This document shows positions 1-7,439 of a stretch of 64,000 nucleotides of DNA, in pieces. Position 1 is the first letter of the stretch. Each line of letters opens with the position of its first letter. The notes below the pieces were generated by a model, which saw only the letters and a list, made by a program, of their open reading frames with translations, ran no database searches and was not told where the DNA came from. Made by a program: the position numbers and the translations under genes. This DNA comes from JBJXHC01 sp046160825 (lineage in GTDB: Bacteria > Bacteroidota > Ignavibacteria > UBA10030 > UBA6906), in contig JBJXHC010000039.1 in the NCBI GenBank assembly GCA_046160825.1, positions 1 through 64,000 of the forward strand, given 5' to 3'.

Positions 1-75
1 TTGGGGGAGTGTACGTCCTATGGTCAGTAGGACTGAAGGAACTGTCGGGTGGAGTCACGGTGAATTCCTCCCCGG

Positions 76-99
76 CCCTCCCCTTGACGTAGGGGAGGG
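76..99. repeat. intergenic hairpin repeat, copy 1
   Basis: A 9-bp stem, CCCTCCCCT at 76-84 and AGGGGAGGG at 91-99, closes a 6-nt loop. A related but weaker hairpin lies at 1398-1418. Both flank methyltransferase genes. It looks like a short dispersed intergenic palindrome; no function is visible. Confidence 0.6.
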
Positions 100-183
100 A
101 TGTTGTGCAATTGCTGATCCGGATGACAATGACCAGGGCAATAATGGCGACGGTGATATAGGCGACGTATTTGAGTTTGTCGG

Positions 184-1284
184 TCACCGGATAACCTTTG
201 CAGCAGGGCGATTCATCGAATCGCCCCTACGCCGGTGGACGGGTGTTTTATCCTGGAGTTGAGCGGCCTTCAAACGTGGTTTGATGATCGTGCGAATGTA
301 CTTTGCGCTGAGTTCAATGAGAAGTGGAGTGCGACTCAGCTTGACGGCCACGACACCGGTTGTTCCTGCACCGGCGAACGGGTCCATCACCACATCGCCA
401 GGACGTGAACCGGCCTTGATACAAATCTCCGGGATCTCTTCAGGATATGCGGCGTAGTGTTTTCCCTTGAACCCCGCGGTGGCAATCATCCAGACGGTGC
501 GCTTGTTGCGACCGAGCGGGTGACACATCCTCTTCGAATCGATCCCACCAAAAGATGGAGTGATCCTTCCAGCATCCCGATTTCCCTTCCACGGACGAGT
601 GGTACGTGCAAGGCTTACCGGTTTGTGAGGTTCACGGATTGCATCGATGTCGTAGTAATAATCCTCCGCTCGCGTGAGCAGGAAAATGTACTCATGCGAT
701 TTTGTCGGACGGTCCGTGACGCTCTCCGGCATAGTGTTCGTCTTGTGCCAGATGATGTCTGAACGGAGGTACCATCCATCGTTGCGGAGTGCGAATGCAA
801 CGGCCCACGGTATGCCGACAAGGTCTTTCTTCTTCAGTCCCGGAACACGATAGTTGACCGGTGGCTTGGTGAGTCCGAGGAGTGTGCCTTTGTTGCCTTG
901 CTGCATTGCAGACACGTTTTCCCTTTTCTGTCCCCAACTTTGTCCGCTTCCCGAATATGTGTCGGCGAGATTGAGCCAGAGCGTTCCATCAGGACGGAGT
1001 ACCCGGCGGACTTCACGGAAAATTTCCACCAGGTGCATGACGTACATCTCAGGGTACGGCTCCAACCCGAGTGAGCCGAGCCACGCATTACACCAAGTGC
1101 AGAAATTATTCTTCCAGTTGTGTTTGCCACTGCAGAGCGGTTGAGTGCCAGGCCAAATCACCAGCGTTGTACCGTAGTCTCGCAGGCCCCAATATGGAGG
1201 AGATGTGACGACGCATTGTATCGAGCGATCCGGACGAGTGCGGAGTGTGTCGAGGGCGTTGCCCTGGAGAATGATCGGCTTCAT
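184..1284 (-). CDS. site-specific DNA methyltransferase, beta class (N4-cytosine or N6-adenine)
   Basis: The 366-residue protein would transfer a methyl group from S-adenosylmethionine to an exocyclic amino group in DNA. The catalytic motif IV is near the N-terminus (TSPPYWGLRDYG, residues about 28-39) and the SAM-binding motif I is near the C-terminus (DPFAGAGTTG, about 302-311). This order defines the beta class. SPPY-type motifs are usual in N4-cytosine enzymes, but target and base cannot be read from the sequence. The start ATG overlaps the stop of the upstream methyltransferase remnant by four bases (ATGA), so translation is probably coupled. No restriction endonuclease gene is adjacent, so it is likely an orphan or a relic of a phage or island module. 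The last 20 or so residues (TPVHRRRGDSMNRPA) are encoded by a dispersed repeat and are not part of the fold. Confidence 0.88.
   Translation of the reverse strand: MKPIILQGNALDTLRTRPDRSIQCVVTSPPYWGLRDYGTTLVIWPGTQPLCSGKHNWKNNFCTWCNAWLGSLGLEPYPEMYVMHLVEIFREVRRVLRPDGTLWLNLADTYSGSGQSWGQKRENVSAMQQGNKGTLLGLTKPPVNYRVPGLKKKDLVGIPWAVAFALRNDGWYLRSDIIWHKTNTMPESVTDRPTKSHEYIFLLTRAEDYYYDIDAIREPHKPVSLARTTRPWKGNRDAGRITPSFGGIDSKRMCHPLGRNKRTVWMIATAGFKGKHYAAYPEEIPEICIKAGSRPGDVVMDPFAGAGTTGVVAVKLSRTPLLIELSAKYIRTIIKPRLKAAQLQDKTPVHRRRGDSMNRPAAKVIR
206..247. repeat. 42-bp dispersed repeat, copy 1 (inside methyltransferase 3' end)
   Basis: A short stem GGGCGA/TCGCCC with a 9-nt variable loop is followed by an invariant arm CTACGCCGGTGGACGGGTGTT. 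The copy at 1327-1368 is the same length and differs only in the loop. On the minus strand it encodes NTPVHRRRG at the end of each methyltransferase reading frame. Confidence 0.8.
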
Positions 1285-1326
1285 GAGTGAGCCCTCCCAT
1301 TGCGAGAGATTGGGAGATGCTTTGCC

Positions 1327-1368
1327 GGGCGAGTCAGTGACTCGCCCCTACGCCGGTGGACGGGTGTT
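1327..1368. repeat. 42-bp dispersed repeat, copy 2 (inside methyltransferase remnant 3' end)
   Basis: This copy is identical to 206-247 except for the 9-nt loop of its GGGCGA/TCGCCC stem. It lies in the same reading phase relative to its host gene as copy 1. Confidence 0.8.
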
Positions 1369-1397
1369 GCGTCTACTTTCTTGGAACCCCTCCCGTG

Positions 1398-1418
1398 CCC
1401 TACCCTTGGCAAGGGGAG
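1398..1418. repeat. intergenic-type hairpin repeat, copy 2
   Basis: CCCTACCCTT followed by GGC and AAGGGGAG forms an imperfect hairpin related to the element at 76-99. It lies inside the 3' part of the methyltransferase remnant. Confidence 0.45.
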
Positions 1419-1872
1419 AGAATAGTCGCTGATGAGTACTTCTTTGCGGACGTCGCCTTTCTTTACACGTGCGAGCGTGACACGCACGTCGATCTCACGG
1501 ATGTGGAACTTCTTAAACAGATCGACCACATACGGATCGGCGTTTGAGGAGAGGAGGAACTTCCCCTTGATCTTCCGGAGTGTATCGTGGAGGACCTGCC
1601 ACTCTTCGTCGGAGAGGAGGTTGTAGTTTGAACTGCCGCCCTTGGTGTTGCGGTAGGGTGGATCGCAATAGAAAAACGTCTCCGGAGAATCATAGACACT
1701 GATCACCTGCAGGAAATCCATATTCTCCACGTGTACGTCGGCGAGACGATTGGCGACTTCATCCAGGTACGCTCGCGCGTGATTTATTCCGAACTCCGGG
1801 TATATACCAACCGACACACTTCTAAACAGAATAGGATATTGGCTGAAATTCGATGCAGCCCACGTCGATACC

Positions 1873-2166
1873 ATGACCGGCAACTCAATCACCTCCGATA
1901 CAATCTCAGTCGTCCCTGGCTGGAATCTCATCGGTTCAATTTCAGGCCCTGTAGACACTGCCGATATTATTCAAGAGCCGCCCGGCATTCTCACAACCAG
2001 CTTCTTTGGTTTTGATGGTTCCTATCTCGCCTCCCAATACATTCAACCGGCGCGGGCATACTGGGTAAAAGCAAACGCGCCAGGAATACTCTTGCTTTCC
2101 TCTCCTTATACACGAGCGGCGCGAAAAAACCAGTTACAGCCAGCACTTTCCTCGCCACGGAAATAA
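1873..2166 (+). pseudogene. C-terminal fragment of a secreted-protein repeat domain
   Basis: The 97-residue reading frame contains PGWNLIGSISGPVDTADI and continues through PPGILTTSFFGFDGSY to ARAYWVKANAPGILLL. It aligns closely with residues of the secreted protein at 51805-54384 (GWNIVGSISASVDVTT, PPGILDSQFFTYAGGY, GGYWVKASEAGTLFF). In that protein this module sits before the sorting tail. Here there is no signal peptide, upstream domain or sorting tail, and the left edge coincides with the truncation point of the methyltransferase. It is a gene fragment left by the same rearrangement. Confidence 0.75.
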
Positions 2167-2167
2167 C

Positions 2168-2920
2168 GTGCGCATACGCATTCTCTCGGATCTCCACTGT
2201 GAATTTGGCGACTTCCAATCGGAAAGCGTATTGTGTGACCTTGTTATCCTGGCTGGGGATATTGCTCCGGGGAAAAAAGGTCTCGAGTGGATTCGACAAT
2301 CATTTCCACCCCCAACACCCGTAGTGTACGTTCCCGGAAATCACGAGTACTATGGGAAGGCCATTCCTAAACTGAGAAATGAACTCCTGTCTCAGGAAGT
2401 TGCCGAAAACGTTCATGTCCTTGATGAAGGAAAGGTGGAATACGATGGCATTTCCGTATTGGGCTGTACTCTCTGGACCGACTTCGAGCTTTTGGGAAAC
2501 CCTCGACGAGAAATGATAGCTGCGCGGGAACAAATGAATGACTACAAGCGAATTCGGGTGAGTCCGCAGTATCGTCGTCTCAACCCCGGCGACACCTTTG
2601 CACTGCATATGACAGCAAGACAATGGTTGCAGGAAAGAATCAATTCTGGTGAAACACGGAATAGTATTATTGTAACCCATCATGCGCCGAGCGGATTGTC
2701 TCTCCCTACCCACTTGGTCGGCACACCCATTGCAAGCGCGTACGCTTCCAACCTCGAATCCCTTGTCGAGCAAAGCGAGGCCCACCTCTGGGTGCATGGA
2801 CACACCCACCACTGCGTGGACTATTACATTGGAAAAACACGAATCATCAGTAACCCCCGTGGCTATGTTGGAGAACAATCGGCAGGGTTCAGTCCCTCCC
2901 TGACTATTGAAATTGCCTGA
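2168..2920 (+). CDS. calcineurin-like metallophosphoesterase
   Basis: The 250-residue protein shows all metal-site motifs of the family in order: SDLH (residues 7-10), GDIAPG, GNHEYY, a THHAPS block and HGHTHH near the C-terminus. These bind two metal ions and hydrolyse phosphoester bonds in nucleotides, nucleic acids or proteins. There is no signal peptide, so it is cytoplasmic. The start is GTG, two bases past the stop of the preceding fragment, and no strong ribosome-binding site is seen. Its TGA overlaps the ATG of the next gene by one base, so the two are probably coupled. The neighbours, both polymerase-beta-fold nucleotidyltransferases, suggest an RNA 3'-end processing role (inference). 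Confidence 0.88.
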   Translation: MRIRILSDLHCEFGDFQSESVLCDLVILAGDIAPGKKGLEWIRQSFPPPTPVVYVPGNHEYYGKAIPKLRNELLSQEVAENVHVLDEGKVEYDGISVLGCTLWTDFELLGNPRREMIAAREQMNDYKRIRVSPQYRRLNPGDTFALHMTARQWLQERINSGETRNSIIVTHHAPSGLSLPTHLVGTPIASAYASNLESLVEQSEAHLWVHGHTHHCVDYYIGKTRIISNPRGYVGEQSAGFSPSLTIEIA

Positions 2921-3714
2921 TGACTATACCGACGCAAATTACTGAGCGTATCAATGTTCACCTCAACACAATCGAACAACAAAACGATGTCACCGTATTG
3001 TTTGCGGTTGAGGCGGGCAGCCACATCTGGGGGCTTGAGTCGGCTGACAGTGATTACGATGTACGGTTCGTCTTTTGTCGCCCACGGGCTTCGTATCTCT
3101 CGATTGATCTCGATGAGAAAAGGGATGTCATCCAACAAACTATAGATGACACCTTTGAATTCCACGGGTGGGATATCAGGAAAGCCCTGAGGTTGTTCAA
3201 AGATTCAAATCCTTCCATTATCGAGTGGCTTCAAAGCGGTATCGTCTACAGGGAACAATCATCATTTGCCCGTCACCTGCGGAAGCTTCTCCCTGATTTC
3301 TACTCTCAGAAACCAAGCTTCTTTCATTACAAACACATGGCTGAGCGTAATGTGCGCGAACATTTGACCGGTGAAGTAGTTCGGCAAAAGAAGTATCTTT
3401 ATGTCGTCCGTCCGTTACTGGCGACAATGTGGATTCGAAAATCGGCAGACCCGGTTCCTCTCGAGTTTCGTCAGCTGTTGCGTATGACTCTTTCTCCAGG
3501 TAAGACTTGTGATGCAGTTGAACGCCTCATCGCCGCGAAACAGGCCGGCGATCTGCTTGATCGTGGTCCCAGAATTGAGGAATTGAGTCATTTCATTGAC
3601 CAGGAAATGAAAGCCCTGGCCATTCCTCCTCAGTTACCGGAACGCAACCCGCCCTCTGTTGAGCGGCTCAACAATCTGTTTCGAGCCACCCTCGGGGAAA
3701 TTTTTCCGGAATAA
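2920..3714 (+). CDS. RlaP/YcgL-type nucleotidyltransferase (polymerase beta fold)
   Basis: The 264-residue protein starts a nucleotidyltransferase core with GSHIWGLESADSDYDVRF (residues about 33-50): the GS motif and the paired acidic residues of the D-x-D metal site. This pattern and the overall length match the COG3541/PF10127 family, named RlaP because members occur with RNA ligases in RNA-repair clusters. The downstream helical part (HYKHMAERNVREHL, then KKYLYVVRPLLATMWI) is also typical. The gene overlaps the metallophosphoesterase by one base. No RNA ligase is present in the window. The natural substrate is unknown; a role in repairing RNA ends is inferred from family context. Confidence 0.8.
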   Translation: MTIPTQITERINVHLNTIEQQNDVTVLFAVEAGSHIWGLESADSDYDVRFVFCRPRASYLSIDLDEKRDVIQQTIDDTFEFHGWDIRKALRLFKDSNPSIIEWLQSGIVYREQSSFARHLRKLLPDFYSQKPSFFHYKHMAERNVREHLTGEVVRQKKYLYVVRPLLATMWIRKSADPVPLEFRQLLRMTLSPGKTCDAVERLIAAKQAGDLLDRGPRIEELSHFIDQEMKALAIPPQLPERNPPSVERLNNLFRATLGEIFPE

Positions 3715-3763
3715 TTCTTACAATTTCTCTTTTCATCAATCAGAAACAAAACCCTGTAATCAC

Positions 3764-5218
3764 ATGACCGGCCTGTCAACATCTCCTGATCCATTTCATT
3801 CTGCACTAAAGCTTATTGCTCAAACAGTCGCTGGTTCTGTCTGGCAGGGTAAGGTATTCGCTGCGGGGGGCATGGTACGTGATCAACTGATGGGCAACGC
3901 TACGAAAGATATTGATCTCACCATTGCTGCCCCTCAAGGAGGTATCGAGTTCGCAAACTGGCTTGCCATCCGTCTAGGGATCCACAAAGATGGTTCAAAC
4001 CCGGTCATTTTCCCCCGTTTTGGTACAGCAAAGTTGAGCCTGGCAGGCATCTCTCATAACGGCATTGATCTCTCACCAGTCGATATCGAAACTGTGATGA
4101 CCCGGAAGGAGTACTATAGCGAGGATTCGCGCAAACCCGAGGTGGAGTATGGAACTCCGGAGGAGGACGTCTTGAGACGAGACCTGACGATCAACGCTCT
4201 TCTCATGGACATTGTCTCAGGTGAAATATTGGACTACACCGGCAAAGGAGTTGCCGACATCAAGTCGAAAACGTTACGAACTCCCCTTGACCCTGATGTG
4301 ACATTCACCGATGATCCCTTGAGGATGCTTCGGGTTATCCGGTTTGCAGTGAAACTCGGATGGGGTATCCCATTCTCGATGATCAAGGCCTTACGGCGAA
4401 ATGCTAAGACGCTCCGGAAGATCTCTGCCGAGAGGAAACGGGATGAACTGAGCAAAATCCTTCTTTCAAGCCACCCGCACACTGGAGTAAGATTGCTGGA
4501 GTTCACCGGGCTGAATGCGTTTGTCATTCCCGAGTTCCAAGGAATGGTGGGGATGTCCCAAAACAATTTTCATGAATGGACCGCTGAGCGGCATACGTAT
4601 GAGGTTCTGAAGAACTCTCCGGCGGAGCTGACCATACGGCTCGCAGCACTGTTGCATGACATCGGCAAGGTAGAGACCCGGAAAGTTGAAAACGGTCACG
4701 TTTCATTCCTCGGTCACGAAACCCGGTCGGCGGACCTGTCAGAGGAGATACTGCGTCGACTGAAATATCCCAACGAGATCACGGACGCCGTAGTAGCTCT
4801 CGTGCAACACCATATGCGGACGAAACAATTTGGAACAAGAGGCGAGAAGGCGTCCGACAAGTCGTTGCGAAAGCTGATGCATGAACTCGGCGACAACCTC
4901 AATCCCGCGCTTCAGCTCATTCACTCAGACAATATCTCCCACGGCAACCATCCCTGGCCGCACAACATGCCGGATCAGGTGCCTGAACTGAAGAGAAGAA
5001 TAGCCGATCTCGGCCCGATCGGCAAGCGGCTCAATCTTCCAATAGATGGCAATGAGATTATCCGAATCCTCACCGAGGTGGATCCAAAATTCAAGCCCGG
5101 CCCCATCATGCAAAAGATCTATAGTGCAATTGAAGAGGAATTCCTTGAGAATCCACAATTGACGAACAAACAGGCACAAGAAATAGTAATTCTTACCTAT
5201 CGCAATACACGCTCCTAA
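3764..5218 (+). CDS. CCA-adding/poly(A)-polymerase-type nucleotidyltransferase with HD domain
   Basis: Starting at ATG 3764 the protein has 484 residues. The head domain begins with AAGGMVRDQLMGNATKDIDLT, the GG and D-x-D motifs of class II tRNA nucleotidyltransferases. It continues with RRDLTINAL and a helical neck (DDPLRMLRVIRFA), then an HD phosphohydrolase domain (LLHDIGK, with GHETRSA following). The reading frame is open further upstream to 3659, but that would overlap the preceding gene and adds no domain, so the later ATG is preferred. The family adds CCA to tRNA 3' ends, and the HD part usually removes 2',3'-cyclic or terminal phosphates. Its position directly behind an RlaP-type enzyme suggests it may serve tRNA repair. 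It could also simply be the housekeeping CCA enzyme of this genome. Confidence 0.88.
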   Translation: MTGLSTSPDPFHSALKLIAQTVAGSVWQGKVFAAGGMVRDQLMGNATKDIDLTIAAPQGGIEFANWLAIRLGIHKDGSNPVIFPRFGTAKLSLAGISHNGIDLSPVDIETVMTRKEYYSEDSRKPEVEYGTPEEDVLRRDLTINALLMDIVSGEILDYTGKGVADIKSKTLRTPLDPDVTFTDDPLRMLRVIRFAVKLGWGIPFSMIKALRRNAKTLRKISAERKRDELSKILLSSHPHTGVRLLEFTGLNAFVIPEFQGMVGMSQNNFHEWTAERHTYEVLKNSPAELTIRLAALLHDIGKVETRKVENGHVSFLGHETRSADLSEEILRRLKYPNEITDAVVALVQHHMRTKQFGTRGEKASDKSLRKLMHELGDNLNPALQLIHSDNISHGNHPWPHNMPDQVPELKRRIADLGPIGKRLNLPIDGNEIIRILTEVDPKFKPGPIMQKIYSAIEEEFLENPQLTNKQAQEIVILTYRNTRS

Positions 5219-5249
5219 CAGCTTGGTGAAAAACTATTTTCATATGTCT

Positions 5250-5290
5250 TTGCGAGGAGCGGAGCGACCTCGCCTCTAGCAGGCAATCCC
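5250..5290. repeat. dispersed hairpin repeat of the GCGAGGAGCGGAGCGA type
   Basis: GCGAGG at 5252-5257 can pair with CCTCGC at 5268-5273. The sequence TGCGAGGAGCGGAGCGA resembles a short repeat found between genes in many environmental bacteria. The gene-free stretch 5219-5693 consists of this element, pyrimidine-rich filler (ATCCAATAATCC-like), and the repeats listed next. Confidence 0.5.
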
Positions 5291-5348
5291 GTTTTTGTCT
5301 CAGATCCGATGGCAATCCATCAATCCAATAATCCATTTCTCCATCAGC

Positions 5349-5392
5349 GGGGTGAGCTTGCCCGCCGTGAGCCTGCCGAACGGTCGAACCCC
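5349..5392. repeat. REP-like element GGGGTRAGCTTG...CGAACCCC, copy 1
   Basis: GGGGTGAGCTTG is followed by CCCGCCGTGAGC and CGAACCCC; the GGGG and CCCC ends can pair. Three more copies lie at 6282-6304, 7329-7353 and 12651-12687, all in intergenic DNA of the left arm. The GAGCTTG-TCGAA core resembles repeats common in environmental genomes. Confidence 0.65.
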
Positions 5393-5440
5393 TATTCACC
5401 TGCTCTTCGCATCCCCCCGACCCAACCAATTTCTGATTGT

Positions 5441-5484
5441 CGCAGACCCGCCGTGCTTCACCCTTTGGCGGACTGATTGACAAT
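5441..5484. repeat. CCGCC/GGCGG hairpin repeat, copy 1
   Basis: ACCCGCCGTGCTTCACCC is followed by TTTGGCGGACTGATTGA. CCGCC pairs with GGCGG across a loop rich in TTCACCCTTT. Related copies follow at 5558-5588 and 5595-5624 and near 13989. Confidence 0.6.
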
Positions 5485-5557
5485 ATCCAATCCTCCATTA
5501 CACCGCTCTCCCGCTTTTCTCTCCTGTTCCATCACATTGCTAAATGCTGACTGTCGG

Positions 5558-5624
5558 AGACCCGCCTTGTTTCATCTTTTTGGCGGGTCGAAGATCCGCC
5601 ATGATTCACCTTTTGGCGGACTGA
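5558..5624. repeat. CCGCC/GGCGG hairpin repeat, copies 2 and 3
   Basis: GACCCGCC and GGCGGGTC form a perfect 8-bp stem in the first unit. The second unit has ATCCGCC and GGCGGAC around TTCACCTTTT, followed by ACTGATTGATAATTGCTCAT, a tail also present after other copies. Confidence 0.6.
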
Positions 5625-5638
5625 TTGATAATTGCTCA

Positions 5639-5667
5639 TGTAACCTTCTCTCCTGTTAAGCAACTAA
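5639..5667 (+). promoter_or_regulatory. putative ECF-sigma promoter, copy 1
   Basis: TGTAACC (5639-5645), a 16-bp spacer and AACTAA (5662-5667) lie 27 bases before the TTG start at 5694. It is one of seven such motifs between 5.6 and 16.7 kb. Confidence 0.65.
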
Positions 5668-5693
5668 CTATTGAACGTCGCACAGGAGGAATC

Positions 5694-5843
5694 TTGAAAC
5701 ACTATGATCGCTGTCGCCCGCTGTCTGATACGGAGAATGAAATGCACCTGATGGTGCTCTTTGAAGAGCTCGACATGCAAACGTGGTTCAGCATATCAGC
5801 ATCCGATATGCTTGGGGGCGAAGTGATAGTGAGCCTCCAGTAG
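5694..5843 (+). CDS. small hypothetical protein (49 aa)
   Basis: The reading frame from TTG 5694 gives LKHYDRCRPLSDTENEMHLM and ends SASDMLGGEVIVSLQ. A strong ribosome-binding site AGGAGG (5685-5690) sits four bases before the TTG and decides this start; the in-frame codons further upstream lack one and overlap the promoter. The gene lies directly behind an ECF-type promoter. No signal peptide or transmembrane segment is seen, and I do not recognise the family. The promoter plus ribosome-binding site support real expression of this short protein. Confidence 0.5.
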   Translation: MKHYDRCRPLSDTENEMHLMVLFEELDMQTWFSISASDMLGGEVIVSLQ

Positions 5844-5860
5844 TTTCGCAGAACACGGAC

Positions 5861-5889
5861 TGTAACCTTTGAGTTATCCATGCGACTAA
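5861..5889 (+). promoter_or_regulatory. putative ECF-sigma promoter, copy 2
   Basis: TGTAACC (5861-5867), 16-bp spacer, GACTAA (5884-5889). The start codon of the small gene at 5943 is 54 bases downstream. Confidence 0.65.
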
Positions 5890-5942
5890 CTTGCAGAGAG
5901 CGCAAATCAGAAAATCCGCAACAACAATAAGGAAAAACGACC

Positions 5943-6107
5943 ATGAGTACTGTTGAACAATATGTACATTCCCTTCAAATGAAGGCCGGTGTACACATAA
6001 CGAATGGTGTTGTGAGCATCCCCGGCAACACCCTGGAACTGGGAATCCAATCTTGGGGAAAGGTGGACTTCCTGCGCAAGCAGGGGTTCACTGTGCGCCG
6101 GGTGTAA
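5943..6107 (+). CDS. small hypothetical protein (54 aa)
   Basis: ATG 5943 opens a 54-residue frame beginning MSTVEQYVHSLQMKAGVHIT and ending FLRKQGFTVRRV before TAA. AAGGAAAAACGACC lies upstream as a plausible ribosome-binding site. There is no signal peptide or membrane segment; the composition is that of a small soluble protein with a basic C-terminus. The family is not recognised. It follows an ECF-type promoter and precedes another repeat-rich spacer, so it is probably monocistronic. Confidence 0.5.
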   Translation: MSTVEQYVHSLQMKAGVHITNGVVSIPGNTLELGIQSWGKVDFLRKQGFTVRRV

Positions 6108-6281
6108 AACCCCGGTGCCTGATCAAGAAAGTGTTGAAAACAATACCTGCTCCACAGCCCGCAAACAACCCCACCACCCGGAAGCCACGGACGCCCAAGA
6201 GCGTAGATGTAAGCACCCTCGTCCGTGGCCGCCACTCTCTGTCAGTCCGCACTTTAATCTTCGCATTCACACTTCCCTCGT

Positions 6282-6304
6282 GGGGGGTAAGCTTGCCGAA
6301 CCCC
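6282..6304. repeat. REP-like element, copy 2
   Basis: GGGGGGTAAGCTTGCCGAACCCC is the short form of the element at 5349-5392. It lies ten bases before the -35 box of the next ECF-type promoter. The rest of 6108-6516 holds pyrimidine-rich filler, that promoter, and a leader containing a hairpin. Confidence 0.65.
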
Positions 6305-6313
6305 ACCTTACCG

Positions 6314-6343
6314 TGTAACCTTCGCTGCACCACGAGCGACTAA
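6314..6343 (+). promoter_or_regulatory. putative ECF-sigma promoter, copy 3
   Basis: TGTAACC (6314-6320), 17-bp spacer, GACTAA (6338-6343). It precedes the lipoprotein gene at 6517 by about 170 bases, the longest leader of the set. The leader contains very short frames starting at ATG 6347 (30 codons) and ATG 6351 (26 codons). Confidence 0.65.
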
Positions 6344-6422
6344 CAGATGAATGAACGATCTCGCACAATTCCAATTGGCGATAACCACAATGGAACACTT
6401 CAAGCCACAGTGTGGGTCAATG

Positions 6423-6439
6423 TCAGACTGATTGTCTGA
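6423..6439 (+). promoter_or_regulatory. hairpin in the leader of the 6517 lipoprotein gene
   Basis: TCAGAC, loop TGATT and GTCTGA form a 6-bp stem in the putative transcript leader. It overlaps the ends of two very short upstream frames. It has no U-tract, so it is not a normal terminator; a regulatory role is only a possibility. Confidence 0.35.
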
Positions 6440-6516
6440 ACTGTGGGTAAAGCAAACAGCCCGGGCCTGCTTCCAGGCAATTCAATGTTCACATATAAAC
6501 TAGAGGAGTACCTGTT

Positions 6517-7137
6517 ATGGATTCTTTCAAGGTTCGGTTTTTCATCGTAGCTCTCATCGTGCTTCTCATAACTTCCTGCTCGCCCGACAATGATCCTACC
6601 TGCCCGGGGGACTCAATCGCATCAGTGGAGATACTTCCACTCAAAGAGGGAAACATTTGGCTTTATAAGGCCTTCTCATACGACCCACAGGGAAATGTAA
6701 TTTCGACATCCGAACCAAGCATGTCGGTTTCTGGTGATACAATGATTTCAGGAGAAAGGTGGTACTTCGTTAACAGTGGCTTAATGACGAACAAACCCGG
6801 CGGGCTCTGGATCATGTCTTCGTTTGGGGAGGAACTCATTCCGTACCTATTCACAAAATTCCCCTGTTCAGTCGGCGATTCATGGCTTTTGGGCCCCCAG
6901 TACACGAATTCGCAATCCATTGGTCAATGTGTCTCTGTATCTGAAGTCGTAGTGACACAAAATGGATCGTACGCGTGTTACAAATATCTCATCTCGTCAG
7001 AATCCGGACAAAGGAGTGAATTCTATTTTCGCCCGGGAGTGGGGCTAGTGCTGTTAGAGAACTACGTGAGAAACTCCATGGGGAGCTACTACAGGGTTAC
7101 CAGGCAGGAGCTCACTGCTCACAGAGTGACGGAATAG
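6517..7137 (+). CDS. lipoprotein of unknown function
   Basis: The 206-residue protein begins with a lipoprotein signal (FFIVALIVLLITSC, lipidated Cys at about residue 21). The mature part starts with a Cys- and Asp-rich linker, then PLKEGNIWLYKAFSYDPQGN and a beta-rich body with regularly spaced aromatic residues, like many short outer-membrane or periplasmic lipoproteins of Ignavibacteria. There are no catalytic motifs. AGAGGAGTACCTGTT supplies the ribosome-binding site for ATG 6517. The gene stands alone between an ECF-type promoter with a long leader and a strong terminator at 7164. Confidence 0.75.
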   Translation: MDSFKVRFFIVALIVLLITSCSPDNDPTCPGDSIASVEILPLKEGNIWLYKAFSYDPQGNVISTSEPSMSVSGDTMISGERWYFVNSGLMTNKPGGLWIMSSFGEELIPYLFTKFPCSVGDSWLLGPQYTNSQSIGQCVSVSEVVVTQNGSYACYKYLISSESGQRSEFYFRPGVGLVLLENYVRNSMGSYYRVTRQELTAHRVTE

Positions 7138-7163
7138 TCCAATTCCGCAGTTGTATCAACAAC

Positions 7164-7196
7164 AACCCTTCCCACAACTGGAAGGGTTTCTTTTTT
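7164..7196 (+). terminator. rho-independent terminator after the 6517 gene
   Basis: AACCCTTCC (7164-7172) pairs with GGAAGGGTT (7180-7188) and is followed by TCTTTTTT. Confidence 0.9.
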
Positions 7197-7328
7197 CACT
7201 GTGCCAACTTTAACTCTCAACTCTTTGTATTCATGTGGTCCAACCAATTGCTGACTGCTCATTGATAATTCTTCCCGCTCTGCACTTCTCCCAGTTCGCA
7301 CTTCACTTTTCGCATTTCACAGTTCCCT

Positions 7329-7353
7329 CGGGGGGGGTGAGCTTGTCGAACCC
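7329..7353. repeat. REP-like element, copy 3
   Basis: A run of G followed by TGAGCTTGTCGAACCCC. The stretch 7138-7510 otherwise holds the terminator at 7164, pyrimidine-rich filler (CGCACTTCACTTTTCGC) and the promoter at 7440. Confidence 0.65.
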
Positions 7354-7439
7354 CAATCCTCCGTTTCTCCGCTCTCTGCTTTTCTCTGCTGTTCCATCAA
7401 ATTCCCAATTGCTGACGGCTAATTGGTCATTATTTTCAC

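Larger units (their letters stand above)
1281..1870 (-). pseudogene. 5'-truncated D12-class N6-adenine DNA methyltransferase
   Basis: What remains is the second half of a Dam/D12 family enzyme: a target-domain piece, then the catalytic motif IV (FFYCDPPYRNT) and the downstream region with SNADPYVVDLF. The N-terminal SAM-binding motif I (an FxGxG loop) and most of the recognition domain are absent. The reading frame runs open to 1958, but beyond about 1865 it is merely the antisense of an unrelated secreted-protein fragment, so the junction at about 1860-1873 marks a rearrangement. The C-terminus, like that of the next gene, is supplied by the 42-bp repeat at 1327-1368. Without motif I the product is unlikely to be active. 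The stop overlaps the ATG of the downstream methyltransferase. Confidence 0.8.

Noticed and set aside
20..262. 80-codon plus-strand frame at the left edge
   Set aside because: It overlaps the methyltransferase and two repeats and has no ribosome-binding site or domain.
1281..1958. Full 225-codon frame for the D12 methyltransferase
   Set aside because: The first 31 codons are antisense to a recognisable secreted-protein module on the plus strand, so they are not native methyltransferase sequence.
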